Below are positions 35,689 to 45,302 of a stretch of 64,000 bases of DNA, in pieces (position 1 is the first letter of the stretch; the number at the start of each line of letters is the position of its first letter). Below the pieces are notes generated by a model. The model searched no databases, was not told the DNA's origin, and saw only the letters and a program-made list of their open reading frames with translations. This DNA is from an uncultured Nitrosospira sp. (GTDB lineage: Bacteria; Nitrospirota; Nitrospiria; Nitrospirales; Nitrospiraceae). The stretch is from positions 24,270 through 88,269 of the forward strand of contig CAADGK010000098.1 in assembly GCA_900696515.1 (NCBI GenBank), read 5' to 3'. A program made the translations under genes and the position numbers.

Positions 35689-36627
35689 ATGAAAAGTGCT
35701 GTGCACGATCATGGCGAACACACCCGAATGCGGCCGCGTTTGTCCGTCGTGATGCCCTCGTTCAATCAAGGGAAGTTCCTGGAAGATGCCATCAGGTCTG
35801 TTCTGGATCAGTCCTACGAAAACCTCGAATACATCGTCGTCGACGGTGGGTCAACGGATGAGAGCCTCGATATTCTACAGGCATACGGCCCTCAACTCAC
35901 CCATTGGGTCAGCGAACCGGACAAGGGCCAGTATGATGCCATCAACAAGGGCTTCGCGAGGACGACCGGTGACATCATGGCTTGGCTCAACAGCGACGAT
36001 AAGTACATGCCATGGACGCTCTCGCTTGTTGCGGATATCTTTGCCGCGTTTCCACATGTGGAATGGCTCACCAGCGTGCGTCCGGTATTGTGGAACGAGC
36101 AAGGACAGCCGACAAAGATCGACTGCACCGGCGGAATCAGCCGCCGATCCTTCGCAAAAGGCGGGAACTTTTCCGGGAAACGATCGTTTGGGAGACGCTG
36201 GATTCAGCAAGAGTCCACGTTTTGGCGCCGTTCGCTCTGGGAGCGGTCCGGAGCAAGACTGGACACCAACTATCCTCTTGCGGCTGATTTCGAGTTGTGG
36301 GCGCGATTGTTCCAACACGCCGATCTCTATGGCGTTGATGCAATACTTGGAGGATTTCGTATGCATGGCGACCAGCGATCCGTTCTTCAACACGAACGGT
36401 ATCTTCAGGAGTGCGAACAGATCCTTGTCCGCAATGGGCACTGGCCCTGTTCACTGGCTGAGAGCCTTCTCAGAGGAGGACTATGGACCATGCTGCGGCC
36501 ATGGTCCCTCACCTTGCCCCCCAGCCCGTTCGACCGAATGCTCACGGCGATGGGGCTTCTCTATCCCGCGCCCATCGTTGCGTGGTCTGGAAACAATTGG
36601 GAATTGACTACCGGTTTCTCCCTATAA
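35689..36627 (+). CDS. Glycosyltransferase family 2
   Basis: 312 residues from ATG 35689, which has GACGGAG at 35674-35680. The open frame extends to 35560 inside the upstream gene. GT-A fold: [37 protein letters not shown]-like AWLNSDDKYMPWTL, acceptor region NYPLAADFELWARLF, and GGFRMHGDQRS. This is the WcaA-like subgroup common in O-antigen and exopolysaccharide loci. Donor and acceptor are unknown. Confidence 0.85.
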   Translation: MKSAVHDHGEHTRMRPRLSVVMPSFNQGKFLEDAIRSVLDQSYENLEYIVVDGGSTDESLDILQAYGPQLTHWVSEPDKGQYDAINKGFARTTGDIMAWLNSDDKYMPWTLSLVADIFAAFPHVEWLTSVRPVLWNEQGQPTKIDCTGGISRRSFAKGGNFSGKRSFGRRWIQQESTFWRRSLWERSGARLDTNYPLAADFELWARLFQHADLYGVDAILGGFRMHGDQRSVLQHERYLQECEQILVRNGHWPCSLAESLLRGGLWTMLRPWSLTLPPSPFDRMLTAMGLLYPAPIVAWSGNNWELTTGFSL

Positions 36628-36645
36628 GTAGTACAGATTCTCCTT

Positions 36646-38028
36646 ATGCGTATCCTGCAAGTCAGTACGGCCGACCAGGGGGGAGGAGCCGAGAGTATCG
36701 CCGCCGGCCTGCACCAAGCCTACCGGCGGCATGGGCATGACGCGTGGCTCGCGGTCGGAAGTAAGCAGACGGATTGTCCCCACGTCTGGGAAATTCCACA
36801 GGAACCGTACCGGTCGATGTGGGCCAGATGGGTCAGAGAAGTCTCGACGAAGCTCCTCTCATCCGTCCAAGGGCTTTCCCATGGTGAACGTGCGATCCGT
36901 CTTCTTAGCATGACGTTGTCGGAACCTGCCCGCACGCTCAATCGGATCCGAGGAAGAGAAGAGTTCTCGTTTCCGGGAACCTATCGGTTGTTAGACGGCG
37001 CGCCGATCACGCCGGATGTGCTTCACTGTCATAATCTCCATGGAGCATGGCTTCGGGAGGGTGGATACTTCGACCTTCGTGCGCTTTCAACACTAAGCCG
37101 GGCTGTCCCCACGATTCTGACGCTCCACGATGCATGGCTGTTGAGCGGACATTGCGCGCATTCATTTGAGTGCGACCGTTGGAAGGCCGGCTGCGGCCAC
37201 TGTCCGGATCTCACCATTTATCCGGCGATCCGGCGGGACGCCACGGCCGGCAATTGGCTGAGGAAACGGGACATTCTTTCACGGAGTCGCCTGTTTGTTG
37301 CGACACCGTCCCAGTGGCTCATGAATAAGGTCAAGGAATCCATCCTTCTTCCCGGCATCGAAGAAACACGCGTCATCCCACATGGGGTCGATCTCACAGT
37401 GTTTCGGCCCGGTGACAAACGGGAAGCCAGGGAATGCCTGGCATTGCCTCAACAATCCTGGATTGTCCTCTTTGCAGCCAACAGCATCAGCAAGAATCCA
37501 TGGAAGGATTTCAAGACACTGCGTGCAGCAGTGAAGCACCTTGCGGCACAAGAGAAAGACAAACCAGTGCACTTCGTTGCCGTGGGCGAGGGGAACGCGT
37601 CCGATAAGGCGCAGGTGACCGATGTTCAGTTCGTTCCGCTCGTACGCGATCCCCTGTCGATGGCTCGGTACTACCAGGCCGCCGACATCTATGTTCATGC
37701 AGCCCGCGTGGATACGTTCCCCAACACGGTCATGGAAGCCACCGCCTGCGGCACGCCGGTCATCGCCACCGCCGTCGGAGGAATTCCGGAGCAGGTACTC
37801 GATGGCCGATCGGGGTTTCTTGTTCCAGCAGGCGATGCCGAAGCAATGGCTCGACACGCGCAATTCCTGTTCGAGAACGAAGAGCGTCGCCGAATGATAT
37901 CAGCTCAGGCGGCTGAAGTCGGGAAAGCGCGCTTTGATCTGAATCGACAGGTACAGGCATATCTCGATTGGTATGAACAGCTCGTGATGTCCTCTGAGAG
38001 GAAAGGCGTACTCTCGCATGCCTGCTAA
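36646..38028 (+). CDS. Glycosyltransferase family 4
   Basis: 460 residues, GT-B fold. The N-terminus is MRILQVSTADQGGGAESIA, and the acceptor domain contains DVLHCHNLHGAW and VPTILTLHDAWLLSGHC, the pattern of WcaC/WbaZ-like colanic-acid enzymes. Four cysteines (HCAHSFECDRWKAGCGHC) may bind zinc, as in that subgroup. The donor site is ADIYVHAARVDTFPNTVMEATACGTPVIA. The stop overlaps the next glycosyltransferase by 11 bases. Sugar specificity is unknown. Confidence 0.87.
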   Translation: MRILQVSTADQGGGAESIAAGLHQAYRRHGHDAWLAVGSKQTDCPHVWEIPQEPYRSMWARWVREVSTKLLSSVQGLSHGERAIRLLSMTLSEPARTLNRIRGREEFSFPGTYRLLDGAPITPDVLHCHNLHGAWLREGGYFDLRALSTLSRAVPTILTLHDAWLLSGHCAHSFECDRWKAGCGHCPDLTIYPAIRRDATAGNWLRKRDILSRSRLFVATPSQWLMNKVKESILLPGIEETRVIPHGVDLTVFRPGDKREARECLALPQQSWIVLFAANSISKNPWKDFKTLRAAVKHLAAQEKDKPVHFVAVGEGNASDKAQVTDVQFVPLVRDPLSMARYYQAADIYVHAARVDTFPNTVMEATACGTPVIATAVGGIPEQVLDGRSGFLVPAGDAEAMARHAQFLFENEERRRMISAQAAEVGKARFDLNRQVQAYLDWYEQLVMSSERKGVLSHAC

Positions 38029-39136
38029 GGTGATGTTGCTCACTGTCGGTCTCGGAGTTGGAGGGACGGAAACACATATCGTGGAGTTGGCTTCGCGGCT
38101 GGATCCCTCGCGGTTCACGGTGACGGTCTGCTCACTCAAAACAGGCGGGATCATGGCGCAGGAACTCCACAAGCGGGGAATCAGGGTTCTCTCATTGGGC
38201 GGTTTCGGGAAGCTCGATGCCCGCATCATCGTGAAACTCTTCACGCTTCTTCGGGCGGAGCGACCGGATGTTGTGCAGGCATTCCTGTTCTGGGCCAATA
38301 TCGCCGCCCGTGCATGCGGACGAATTTTGCGGGCATTTCCAGTGATTTCGTCATATCATGATGAAATCGTGAGTGAAGGGTGGCTCGTGCGCTGGGTGGA
38401 TCGGCTTACGCTGAATTGGACGGACCGCATCGTCTGCTGCTCCGGGGCGGTCGTTCGATCCGTCGTCTCTCGAGTCGGTGGAAAGGCCGAGCACTGTACG
38501 GTCATCCCGTTCGGCGTGGACATCAACCAATTTGTGCCTGCTGCCGCCACGACCAGACGTGAACTCGGCCTTCACGATGGCGGGAAAGTCATCGGGACAG
38601 TCTGCCGTCTCGTCGAGCCAAAGAAGGGTCTCACAATTCTCCTACGGGCAATGGCGAAATTGGCCGAGCAAGATGGGCACCCTCCTTGCCAATTATTGAT
38701 TGTCGGGGACGGGCCTGCACGGCAGGAACTGGAATTACTGCGGGAACAGTTAGGGCTTTCATCCTGGATCGTCTTCGCGGGGTCGCGACGAGATATTCCC
38801 CGTGTTTTGCCTGCATTAGACGCCTTTGTACTTCCCTCGTTGTACGAAGGGTTCGGCATTGCGATTCTTGAAGCCATGGCGGCGGCAAAGCCGGTGATCG
38901 CCACCTCGGTAGGGGGAATTCCTGAATTTGTCCTGCCCGGTGAAACAGGACTGTTGGTGGAGCCTCGCAATGTTACCGCGTTGGCTGACGCGATCAACTG
39001 GCTCCTGAAGCATCCCCAGCAAGCTCGGACCATGGGAGAGAAGGGGAGAGATCGAGCACGGGAACAGTATCGTATCTCGGAAGTCGTTCGGCAACATGAG
39101 CACGTCTATACGACCTGCCTTGCGCAGGTCTCATGA
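38018..39136 (+). CDS. Glycosyltransferase family 4
   Basis: 372 residues, GT-B fold. The N-terminus is KVMLLTVGLGVGGTETHIVE, with the glycine loop GVGGTE. The acceptor domain has RPDVVQAFLFWANIAARACG and a conserved region IPFGVDINQFVP. The donor domain has GTVCRLVEPKKGLTILLRA and LDAFVLPSLYEGFGIAILEAMAAAKPVIA, the EX7E motif. It overlaps the upstream GT4 by 11 bases. The substrate is unknown. The 64-base gap downstream precedes the WecA-like gene. Confidence 0.88.
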   Translation: MPAKVMLLTVGLGVGGTETHIVELASRLDPSRFTVTVCSLKTGGIMAQELHKRGIRVLSLGGFGKLDARIIVKLFTLLRAERPDVVQAFLFWANIAARACGRILRAFPVISSYHDEIVSEGWLVRWVDRLTLNWTDRIVCCSGAVVRSVVSRVGGKAEHCTVIPFGVDINQFVPAAATTRRELGLHDGGKVIGTVCRLVEPKKGLTILLRAMAKLAEQDGHPPCQLLIVGDGPARQELELLREQLGLSSWIVFAGSRRDIPRVLPALDAFVLPSLYEGFGIAILEAMAAAKPVIATSVGGIPEFVLPGETGLLVEPRNVTALADAINWLLKHPQQARTMGEKGRDRAREQYRISEVVRQHEHVYTTCLAQVS

Positions 39137-39200
39137 GGCCGCTGGTGATCTCTCGGCTTCAACCGCCTGTGTCCATCGTCATGCCGTGAACTTATAGGCC

Positions 39201-40247
39201 ATGTACTCATTGAGCTCGACATTCCTGCTGGCCCTCTTTCTGTCGCTATATGGTGTTCCCATTGCACGACAAGCCGCGTTGAAATACGGCATTGTCGATG
39301 CCCCTGACGGACATCTCAAACATCAGAAGGAACCAGTCCCGTACTTCGGAGGGCTGGCAATCTATCTGGCCTTCTTGATGAGTCTCGCCTTCACGTTTGA
39401 ATTTCGGCAGGACGTCCTGGGCATCATACTTGGCGCGACGATCGTGGTCATGTTAGGGCTCATCGATGATTTTGGTGTACTGTCGCCCACGACGAAGCTG
39501 ATCGGCCAGCTCCTTGCCGTGTTTGTACTGATCAAGAGCGGCATCCGCATTCAGATCGCGGCACTTCCGGAATGGGTCGACCTCGTATTGACGGTGTTTT
39601 GGATGGTCGGGCTTATCAATGCCTTCAACCTCCTGGATATCATGGATGGCCTCTCCGCCGGGATTGGGGCCATCTGTGCGGCCTGTTTGCTCCTGGCGGC
39701 TCTCCTTCAGGGTGACCAGGTCGTCGCCTTCATGCTGGCCGCGTTGATTGGAAGCCTCGTCGGCTTTCTGAAATATAACTGGCAACCGGCCAGGATTTAC
39801 ATGGGCGACACAGGAGCCATGTTCATCGGGTTATTGCTTGGCGCCATGGCGATGATCGGGCAATTCCCAAGCTCGCACCCGCTTTCGCTGCTCACGCCCG
39901 TGTTCATCTTGGGCATTCCGATCTTTGATACTCTTTTCGTCATGTATATTCGCTATCGACGAGGCCTCCCGGTATTCCTTGGGAGCCCCGACCATATCGC
40001 CATCCGACTCCGACATTGGGGGCTGTCCACGACACACATCGTGATCGTCAGTTATCTTGCCACCGCCGTGATCGGGGCTGTCGGTCTCACGCTCATGATG
40101 GTTTCGTATGAGGTTGCATGGGGCCTTTGTCTCGGGACCATGGCGATACTGCTCGCCCTGACGCTGAGGTTGAAACGAATCGAGGTCAAGAAAACTAACA
40201 GAGTGAACGTTGAGGCTCCTCTGGAGGAAAGAAGACGAGCGGCATGA
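39201..40247 (+). CDS. Undecaprenyl-phosphate sugar-1-phosphate transferase (WecA/TagO type)
   Basis: 348 residues with about ten membrane helices. It belongs to the polyprenyl-phosphate HexNAc-1-phosphate transferase family, which starts glycan synthesis by moving a sugar phosphate from a UDP-sugar to undecaprenyl phosphate. Motifs seen: substrate loop LKHQKEPVPYFGG, D89-D90 in LGLIDDFG, N140-x-x-N143-x-x-D146-x-x-D149 in NAFNLLDIMDGLSAG, and YMGDTGAMFIG. It would be the initiating enzyme for the locus. The donor is likely UDP-GlcNAc by family. The C-terminal 40 residues are basic. ATGA overlap with the flavoprotein gene. Confidence 0.9.
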   Translation: MYSLSSTFLLALFLSLYGVPIARQAALKYGIVDAPDGHLKHQKEPVPYFGGLAIYLAFLMSLAFTFEFRQDVLGIILGATIVVMLGLIDDFGVLSPTTKLIGQLLAVFVLIKSGIRIQIAALPEWVDLVLTVFWMVGLINAFNLLDIMDGLSAGIGAICAACLLLAALLQGDQVVAFMLAALIGSLVGFLKYNWQPARIYMGDTGAMFIGLLLGAMAMIGQFPSSHPLSLLTPVFILGIPIFDTLFVMYIRYRRGLPVFLGSPDHIAIRLRHWGLSTTHIVIVSYLATAVIGAVGLTLMMVSYEVAWGLCLGTMAILLALTLRLKRIEVKKTNRVNVEAPLEERRRAA

Positions 40248-41572
40248 TCGTAATCGTTGGAGCCGGCCTTGCCGGGTTAAGCACCGCCTATCATCTTGCA
40301 GGAGTTCCGTACCGACTCTACGAACGAGAGTCGGAAGTCGGGGGGCTGTGCCGGTCCTATCGCAAAGACGGGTTTACCTTCGACTACACCGGCCACCTCC
40401 TGCATTTCCGTCAGCCTGCGATCAGGACTCTCGTTGAGCAATTGCTCGCGGCAAAGCTGCATCAACACAGCCGGAAATCGTTCGTCTACTCGCATCAGAC
40501 CTACACAGAATATCCGTTTCAGGTGAATACTCACGGGCTTCCTCCTGAAGTCGTGCAAGAGTGTCTGATGGGGTTCATCACGACGCTGTTACAACCCGCA
40601 TCCACGATCGACCAGAAGGATCGCTCGTTCAAACAGTGGATCCTGAGCAATCTCGGGGAGGGGATGGCGAAACACTTTATGGTTCCGTTCAACGAAAAAC
40701 TGTGGAAGGTATCGTTGGATGAACTCACATCCGACTGGGTATCATGGCTCGTCCCAAAACCAGAACTGAAGGACGTGGTCAATGGTGCGTTAGGCATTAA
40801 GAACAAGGCCTTCGGCTACAACCCCTCATTCCTCTATCCAGCCGCCGACGGCATCAGAGTACTGCCGGAGTCTTTTCTGCCTGGCATCACGAGTGTGACC
40901 AACAACATCGAATTGATGGAAGTCGACACCAAGCGCCGGCATGCTACCTTCCGGAATCGCTGCAGCGGAACCAGTGTGACCGAACACTATGAGTCCTTGG
41001 TCTCGACGATCCCGGTTCCGGAACTTGTGCGCCGGTGCCTCGACCTGCCCGCGCCTCTCAAGACTGCCGCTGAAGGACTGCGATGGGTATCGGTCTACAA
41101 CCTCAACATGGCCGTGGCACGTGAGCAGGTATCGGACAAGCATTGGCTCTATTTCCCTGAACCGGAATTTCCATTTTACCGAGTCGGTTTTCCCATGAAT
41201 TTCTCTCCGTCATTGGGACGACCAGGCTGTAGCTCGATGTATGTTGAGATCTCACACCGACCGATGGAGCATCAACCGGTCGACCAGCTTGTCGCTCAAG
41301 CCAGAGCAGGCTTGGAGCAAGCCGGAATCCTGCGTCCCAGTGACGACATGGTCGTTTCAGATCTGAAGGATTTGCACTACGCCTATGTCTACTTCGACCG
41401 TCATCGCGCACGGGCCATTCCCGCCATCCTCTCCGAGCTCGAGCGGAGAGGTATCTACTCCATCGGCCGATACGGCCGTTGGGAACATACCTCCATGGAG
41501 GATGCCATCGGACAGGGGAAACAGCTCGCAGAACGACTTCGATTGGAACAGAATCACGCCATGTCCGCATAG
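40244..41572 (+). CDS. FAD-dependent oxidoreductase, UDP-galactopyranose mutase-like
   Basis: 442 residues. The N-terminal dinucleotide fold MIVIVGAGLAGLSTAYHLAG is followed by E-x-x-x-x-GG (ESEVGGLCRSY), the FAD signature of the amine oxidase/protoporphyrinogen oxidase/UGM superfamily. FDYTGHLLHF, WKVSLDELTSDWVSWL and a C-terminal SIGRYGRWEHTSMEDAI are close to the eukaryotic-type UDP-galactopyranose mutase group. A mutase converting a UDP-pyranose to a furanose would suit a glycan locus. Other oxidoreductase activities remain possible. Confidence 0.72.
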   Translation: MIVIVGAGLAGLSTAYHLAGVPYRLYERESEVGGLCRSYRKDGFTFDYTGHLLHFRQPAIRTLVEQLLAAKLHQHSRKSFVYSHQTYTEYPFQVNTHGLPPEVVQECLMGFITTLLQPASTIDQKDRSFKQWILSNLGEGMAKHFMVPFNEKLWKVSLDELTSDWVSWLVPKPELKDVVNGALGIKNKAFGYNPSFLYPAADGIRVLPESFLPGITSVTNNIELMEVDTKRRHATFRNRCSGTSVTEHYESLVSTIPVPELVRRCLDLPAPLKTAAEGLRWVSVYNLNMAVAREQVSDKHWLYFPEPEFPFYRVGFPMNFSPSLGRPGCSSMYVEISHRPMEHQPVDQLVAQARAGLEQAGILRPSDDMVVSDLKDLHYAYVYFDRHRARAIPAILSELERRGIYSIGRYGRWEHTSMEDAIGQGKQLAERLRLEQNHAMSA

Positions 41573-41583
41573 CGGCAAATGTC

Positions 41584-42762
41584 GTGGATACTATTTGCCA
41601 TATCATCACCAAGCTTGAACTGGGCGGAGCGCAGGAAGTAGCCCTCCATGTCGTATCACATCTCGACCCCGCGAAATATCGGGCAGTGTTGATCAGCGGA
41701 CCCGGAGGACTCCTGACAGAAGAGGCCCGGCGCTTACCTCATGTCGAGGTCAATATTGTTCCCGCATTAGGCAGAACAATTCATCCGTTCGCGGATCTCG
41801 TCGCGTTCGTCCAGCTGGCCAAACTCCTTCGCCGGATTCGTCCATCGATCGTCCATACCCACAGTTCAAAGGCAGGGGTCCTCGGCCGATGGGCCGCATG
41901 GTTCGCCGGAATTCCAGTCATCGTCCATACGGTCCATGGATATGGCATCACGCCCCTACAACCTCGCTGGTTGAAATCCCTGTTGGTCATGGTGGAGCGG
42001 ATCACCGGATTGATCACCACGCAGTGGGTGGCTGTCTCGCAGAGTGATATCAAGAAGGGGCAGGCCTGGCGTCTGTTCAAAAACAACGTCCTGTTGGTCA
42101 GACCAGGCATCGATCCCAAACCGTTTCAGCGGATGATGACGGCGGCGAACCGGGAGCAATTGAGGAAGCAACTCCGTGCAGAACCAGAAACACGACTGAT
42201 TGGAACCGTGGCATGTCTTAAACCTCAAAAGGCTCCTGAAGATTTCATCCGGGTGGCAAAGATCGTCACCGCGTCACGTCCCAACGTCCGGTTCGTGCTC
42301 GTCGGAGACGGCGAACTGCGAGCAACGGTCGAATCGCTGATCGCGCGCTATGGTCTTCACGAATACGTGCATCTGGCCGGCTGGCGGCGTGATATTCCGG
42401 CCGTGATGCATGCGCTCGATCTCTTTCTTCTGACCTCACATTGGGAAGGACTGCCTCGCGTTCTTCTTGAAGCACGAGTCGCAGGCCTGCCCATCGTCGC
42501 CACAAACGTCGGAGGGGCTGATGAAGTCGTGGTGGGAACGGCGATCGGGGAACTCTGTCAAGCCGGAGACATCAACGGATTAGCCAACGCAATCATTCGC
42601 ATGATGTCTTCCTCGGTAAGACCATCGGAAGAAGGGAGGTGCCGTACAACCCTGCTCCCATGTGAGTTTCACATCAGTGAAACGGTTCTGCAATATGAAC
42701 GAATATATGATCGTTTACTGAGATCCTATGAAGCAGAATCGCGGCGGAAAATTGCCGCTTGA
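41584..42762 (+). CDS. Glycosyltransferase family 4
   Basis: 392 residues from GTG 41584, 11 bases after the flavoprotein stop. The open frame extends to 41479 but the GT4 start is DTICHIITKLELGGAQEVAL. The acceptor domain has SIVHTHSSKAGVLGRWAAWF, the PglA/CapM-like motif, and IVHTVHGYG. The donor domain has LIGTVACLKPQKAPEDFI and LDLFLLTSHWEGLPRVLLEARVAGLPIVA, the EX7E signature. CapM/PglA-like enzymes often add the second sugar to the undecaprenyl-linked primer, which would fit its place next to the WecA-like gene. Confidence 0.85.
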   Translation: MDTICHIITKLELGGAQEVALHVVSHLDPAKYRAVLISGPGGLLTEEARRLPHVEVNIVPALGRTIHPFADLVAFVQLAKLLRRIRPSIVHTHSSKAGVLGRWAAWFAGIPVIVHTVHGYGITPLQPRWLKSLLVMVERITGLITTQWVAVSQSDIKKGQAWRLFKNNVLLVRPGIDPKPFQRMMTAANREQLRKQLRAEPETRLIGTVACLKPQKAPEDFIRVAKIVTASRPNVRFVLVGDGELRATVESLIARYGLHEYVHLAGWRRDIPAVMHALDLFLLTSHWEGLPRVLLEARVAGLPIVATNVGGADEVVVGTAIGELCQAGDINGLANAIIRMMSSSVRPSEEGRCRTTLLPCEFHISETVLQYERIYDRLLRSYEAESRRKIAA

Positions 42763-42829
42763 GCGCAATACGGCAAGCATCAACCTGATGGGCTTCCGTC
42801 TGCAAATCGAGCCCCGACACCATTGAATC

Positions 42830-43591
42830 ATGACCTTCATCCCGTTTGAGATCATGCACAACCTGCTTCTTGGATTGAAGCCAATTTCCCGATTGATCCA
42901 GCGATACCACCGGACAGGAATCAACTCGGAATCAGAAAAGGTTGAAGCCGTGTTTAAGATGTATAGTCGTTTTGATTCGCCGCGTGGGAAGGATGTATTG
43001 GAGATCGGACCGGGACAAACTCTGGAGGTCTTGAAAACGGCCCTTGCCGCAGGGGCGGCCAGTTGTACGGCTGTGGATGTTTTGAGGTACGTTCCTGAGC
43101 ACCAGACGAAAAGCAAACAGATTGCCTACATCATCTACGATGGTCGACGCCTACCATTCAACGCTGGCCGATTTGATTGTATCTGGTCCCACACCGCCTT
43201 TGAGCACGTACGCAACCCAGCGATCACCGTCGCAGAATGCTTTCGGGTTCTGCGCACCGGCGGCCGCCTCGTCGCTCTGATTGACCTCGGCGACCATTCG
43301 CAGTACAGGATGCACCCTCCGCAACCACTCAATCTATTCGACTGTCTCCGCTATCCGGAGTGGTTATGGAAGCTGATGAAATGGAATCGCAGCTCCTATA
43401 CCAATCGACTGAGAAAATCCGACTGGATCAAGCTGTTTACGGAATCCGGATTCGTGATTGAGCACCAAGAATCCGTGGTAAGCCACGTTATTGCCGAAGC
43501 GCTTCCTTCACTTCCATACTTACACCGGTATGCACATGAGGACGCCGTCACTCATGTCATCACGCTCTGGCTAAAAAAACCGCGAGCCTGA
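42830..43591 (+). CDS. Class I SAM-dependent methyltransferase
   Basis: 253 residues. Motif I is KDVLEIGPGQTLEVLKTAL, strand 2 ends in TAVDVLRYVP, strand 4 in RFDCIWSHTAFEHVRNPAIT, and LRTGGRLVALIDLGDH follows, a Methyltransf_11 pattern. It is the last gene of the polysaccharide locus, after the CapM-like GT4, and converges on ilvD with a gap of 13 bases. The substrate is probably a sugar or lipid-linked intermediate. A short CTAAAAAAAC tract near its end may help termination. Confidence 0.78.
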   Translation: MTFIPFEIMHNLLLGLKPISRLIQRYHRTGINSESEKVEAVFKMYSRFDSPRGKDVLEIGPGQTLEVLKTALAAGAASCTAVDVLRYVPEHQTKSKQIAYIIYDGRRLPFNAGRFDCIWSHTAFEHVRNPAITVAECFRVLRTGGRLVALIDLGDHSQYRMHPPQPLNLFDCLRYPEWLWKLMKWNRSSYTNRLRKSDWIKLFTESGFVIEHQESVVSHVIAEALPSLPYLHRYAHEDAVTHVITLWLKKPRA

Positions 43592-43604
43592 GCCCCCCTA
43601 ATAT

Positions 43605-45278
43605 TTAGCTTGTTACGGCACCTTCCGATGCGGACGAGACATGTCTGGCATACTTTCCCATCACGCCCGACGTGTACCGAGGAATCGGTTGTTTGACCTT
43701 TTTCATTCGAGTCGCGATCTCTTTTTTCGAGAGCTTCACATCGAGGCGGCGCTTGGGAATATCGAACGTAATGATATCGCCGTTCTTGATCGCCGCGATG
43801 GGTCCGCCCTTCACCGCCTCAGGCGCCACGTGGCCGGCCATCAGTCCATGCGTGGCTCCGGAGAAACGTCCGTCGGTGAGCAAGGCGACGGACTCGCCGA
43901 GCCCGGCGCCGACAATCGCCGCCGTCACACCGAGCATCTCTCGCATCCCGGGACCACCGGCCGGCCCCTCATAGCGAATGACGACGACGTCACCGGCCTT
44001 AATGTGTCCGGCCTTGACCGCCACAAAGGCATCTTCTTCCTGATCATAGACCTTCGCCGATCCTTGAAACTTCGTCATCGAATGACCGGCCACCTTCACC
44101 ACACAGCCATCCGGTGCCAAATTCCCCTTCAAAATAACAAGGCCGCCGGTCGGTTTGATCGGGTGGGTGAGGGGACGCAACACTTGCTGTCCGGATGCTT
44201 CTCGGGCCGCCGACGCCTCTTCGCCGATCGTACGGCCAGTCACCGTCGGCTGATTTCCATGCAGCAACCCCGCATCAAGCAATCGCTTGGCGACCAGAGT
44301 GGTGCCCCCGGCTGCATAGAGATCCGCTGCGGCAAAGCGACCGCCTGGTTTCAGGTCGGCCAGCAAGGGAACCTTGCGGTTGATCCTATCGAAATCATCG
44401 ATGCTCAGCTTGATTCCGGATTCGCGGGCAATTGCAAGAAGATGCAGCACAGCATTCGTGGAGCCGCCCGTCGTGGCGACAGCCGCAATGGCATTCTCCA
44501 GTGACTTGCGTGTAATGAGCCGGCGAGGGCGAAGATCCTGCTTCACCAGCTCCATCACCATCTTGCCGCACTCGAACGCCACGTCATCCTTCCGCCCATC
44601 CATGGCGGGCACCCCATTGCGCCCCATGGGGGAAATCCCCAGAAATTCGAACGCAATGGCCATGGTATTCGCCGTAAACTGGCCGCCACAGGCCCCGGGC
44701 CCCGGACAAGCGTGGTCCTCCAGATCTTTCAGCTCGGCATCGGTCATTTTCCCTGAGGCATGCTTGCCGACGGCTTCAAAAACATCTTGAATCGTCACAT
44801 CATGTCCCTGAAACTGTCCCGGCATAATCGACCCGCCGTACAACATGAGCGAGGGCAGGTTCAACCGAGCAAGGGCCATGACCGTACCAGGGATCGTCTT
44901 ATCGCATCCGGACAGAGCCACGACCGCATCAAACAAATGGCCGCGCGCCACGAGTTCAATCGAATCGGCGATGACCTCACGGCTGATAAGCGAGGCTTTC
45001 ATCCCCTCGGTCCCCATGGAAATTCCATCCGACACGGCAATGGTGTTGTACTCGATCGGAGTTCCACCGGCCGCCCGGATCCCGGCCTTCACGCGTTCGG
45101 AAAGCCGGCGCAAATGGAAATTACAGGGCATGACCTCAATCCAGGTGTTGGCGACTCCGACAATCGGTTTCGACAAGTCGTCGTCCGTAAAGCCGACGGC
45201 TTTCAGCATCGCCCGAGCCGGCGCACGGCCGGCTCCCACCAGGAGATCGTGACTTTGAAGCTTCACTTGTTTTTTCAT
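43605..45278 (-). CDS. ilvD: Dihydroxy-acid dehydratase
   Basis: Fe-S enzyme that dehydrates 2,3-dihydroxy-isovalerate and its methyl homologue in valine, isoleucine and CoA-precursor synthesis. 557 residues, the usual length. Cluster ligands lie in [11 protein letters not shown] and in [16 protein letters not shown]. The start [20 protein letters not shown] and the C-terminus are family-like. It lies 24 bases after the Spy-like gene on the same strand, so both may share the dnaJ transcript. Convergent to the polysaccharide locus. Confidence 0.97.
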   Translation of the reverse strand: MKKQVKLQSHDLLVGAGRAPARAMLKAVGFTDDDLSKPIVGVANTWIEVMPCNFHLRRLSERVKAGIRAAGGTPIEYNTIAVSDGISMGTEGMKASLISREVIADSIELVARGHLFDAVVALSGCDKTIPGTVMALARLNLPSLMLYGGSIMPGQFQGHDVTIQDVFEAVGKHASGKMTDAELKDLEDHACPGPGACGGQFTANTMAIAFEFLGISPMGRNGVPAMDGRKDDVAFECGKMVMELVKQDLRPRRLITRKSLENAIAAVATTGGSTNAVLHLLAIARESGIKLSIDDFDRINRKVPLLADLKPGGRFAAADLYAAGGTTLVAKRLLDAGLLHGNQPTVTGRTIGEEASAAREASGQQVLRPLTHPIKPTGGLVILKGNLAPDGCVVKVAGHSMTKFQGSAKVYDQEEDAFVAVKAGHIKAGDVVVIRYEGPAGGPGMREMLGVTAAIVGAGLGESVALLTDGRFSGATHGLMAGHVAPEAVKGGPIAAIKNGDIITFDIPKRRLDVKLSKKEIATRMKKVKQPIPRYTSGVMGKYARHVSSASEGAVTS

Positions 45279-45302
45279 TGGTCCTTGAGATCCTCTTACT
45301 CT

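Noticed and set aside
43641..44504. Long plus-strand open frame (287 codons) opposite ilvD
   Set aside because: It lies wholly antisense to a clear ilvD with all motifs. Its product is Arg/His-rich with no domain, as expected from high-GC antisense frames.
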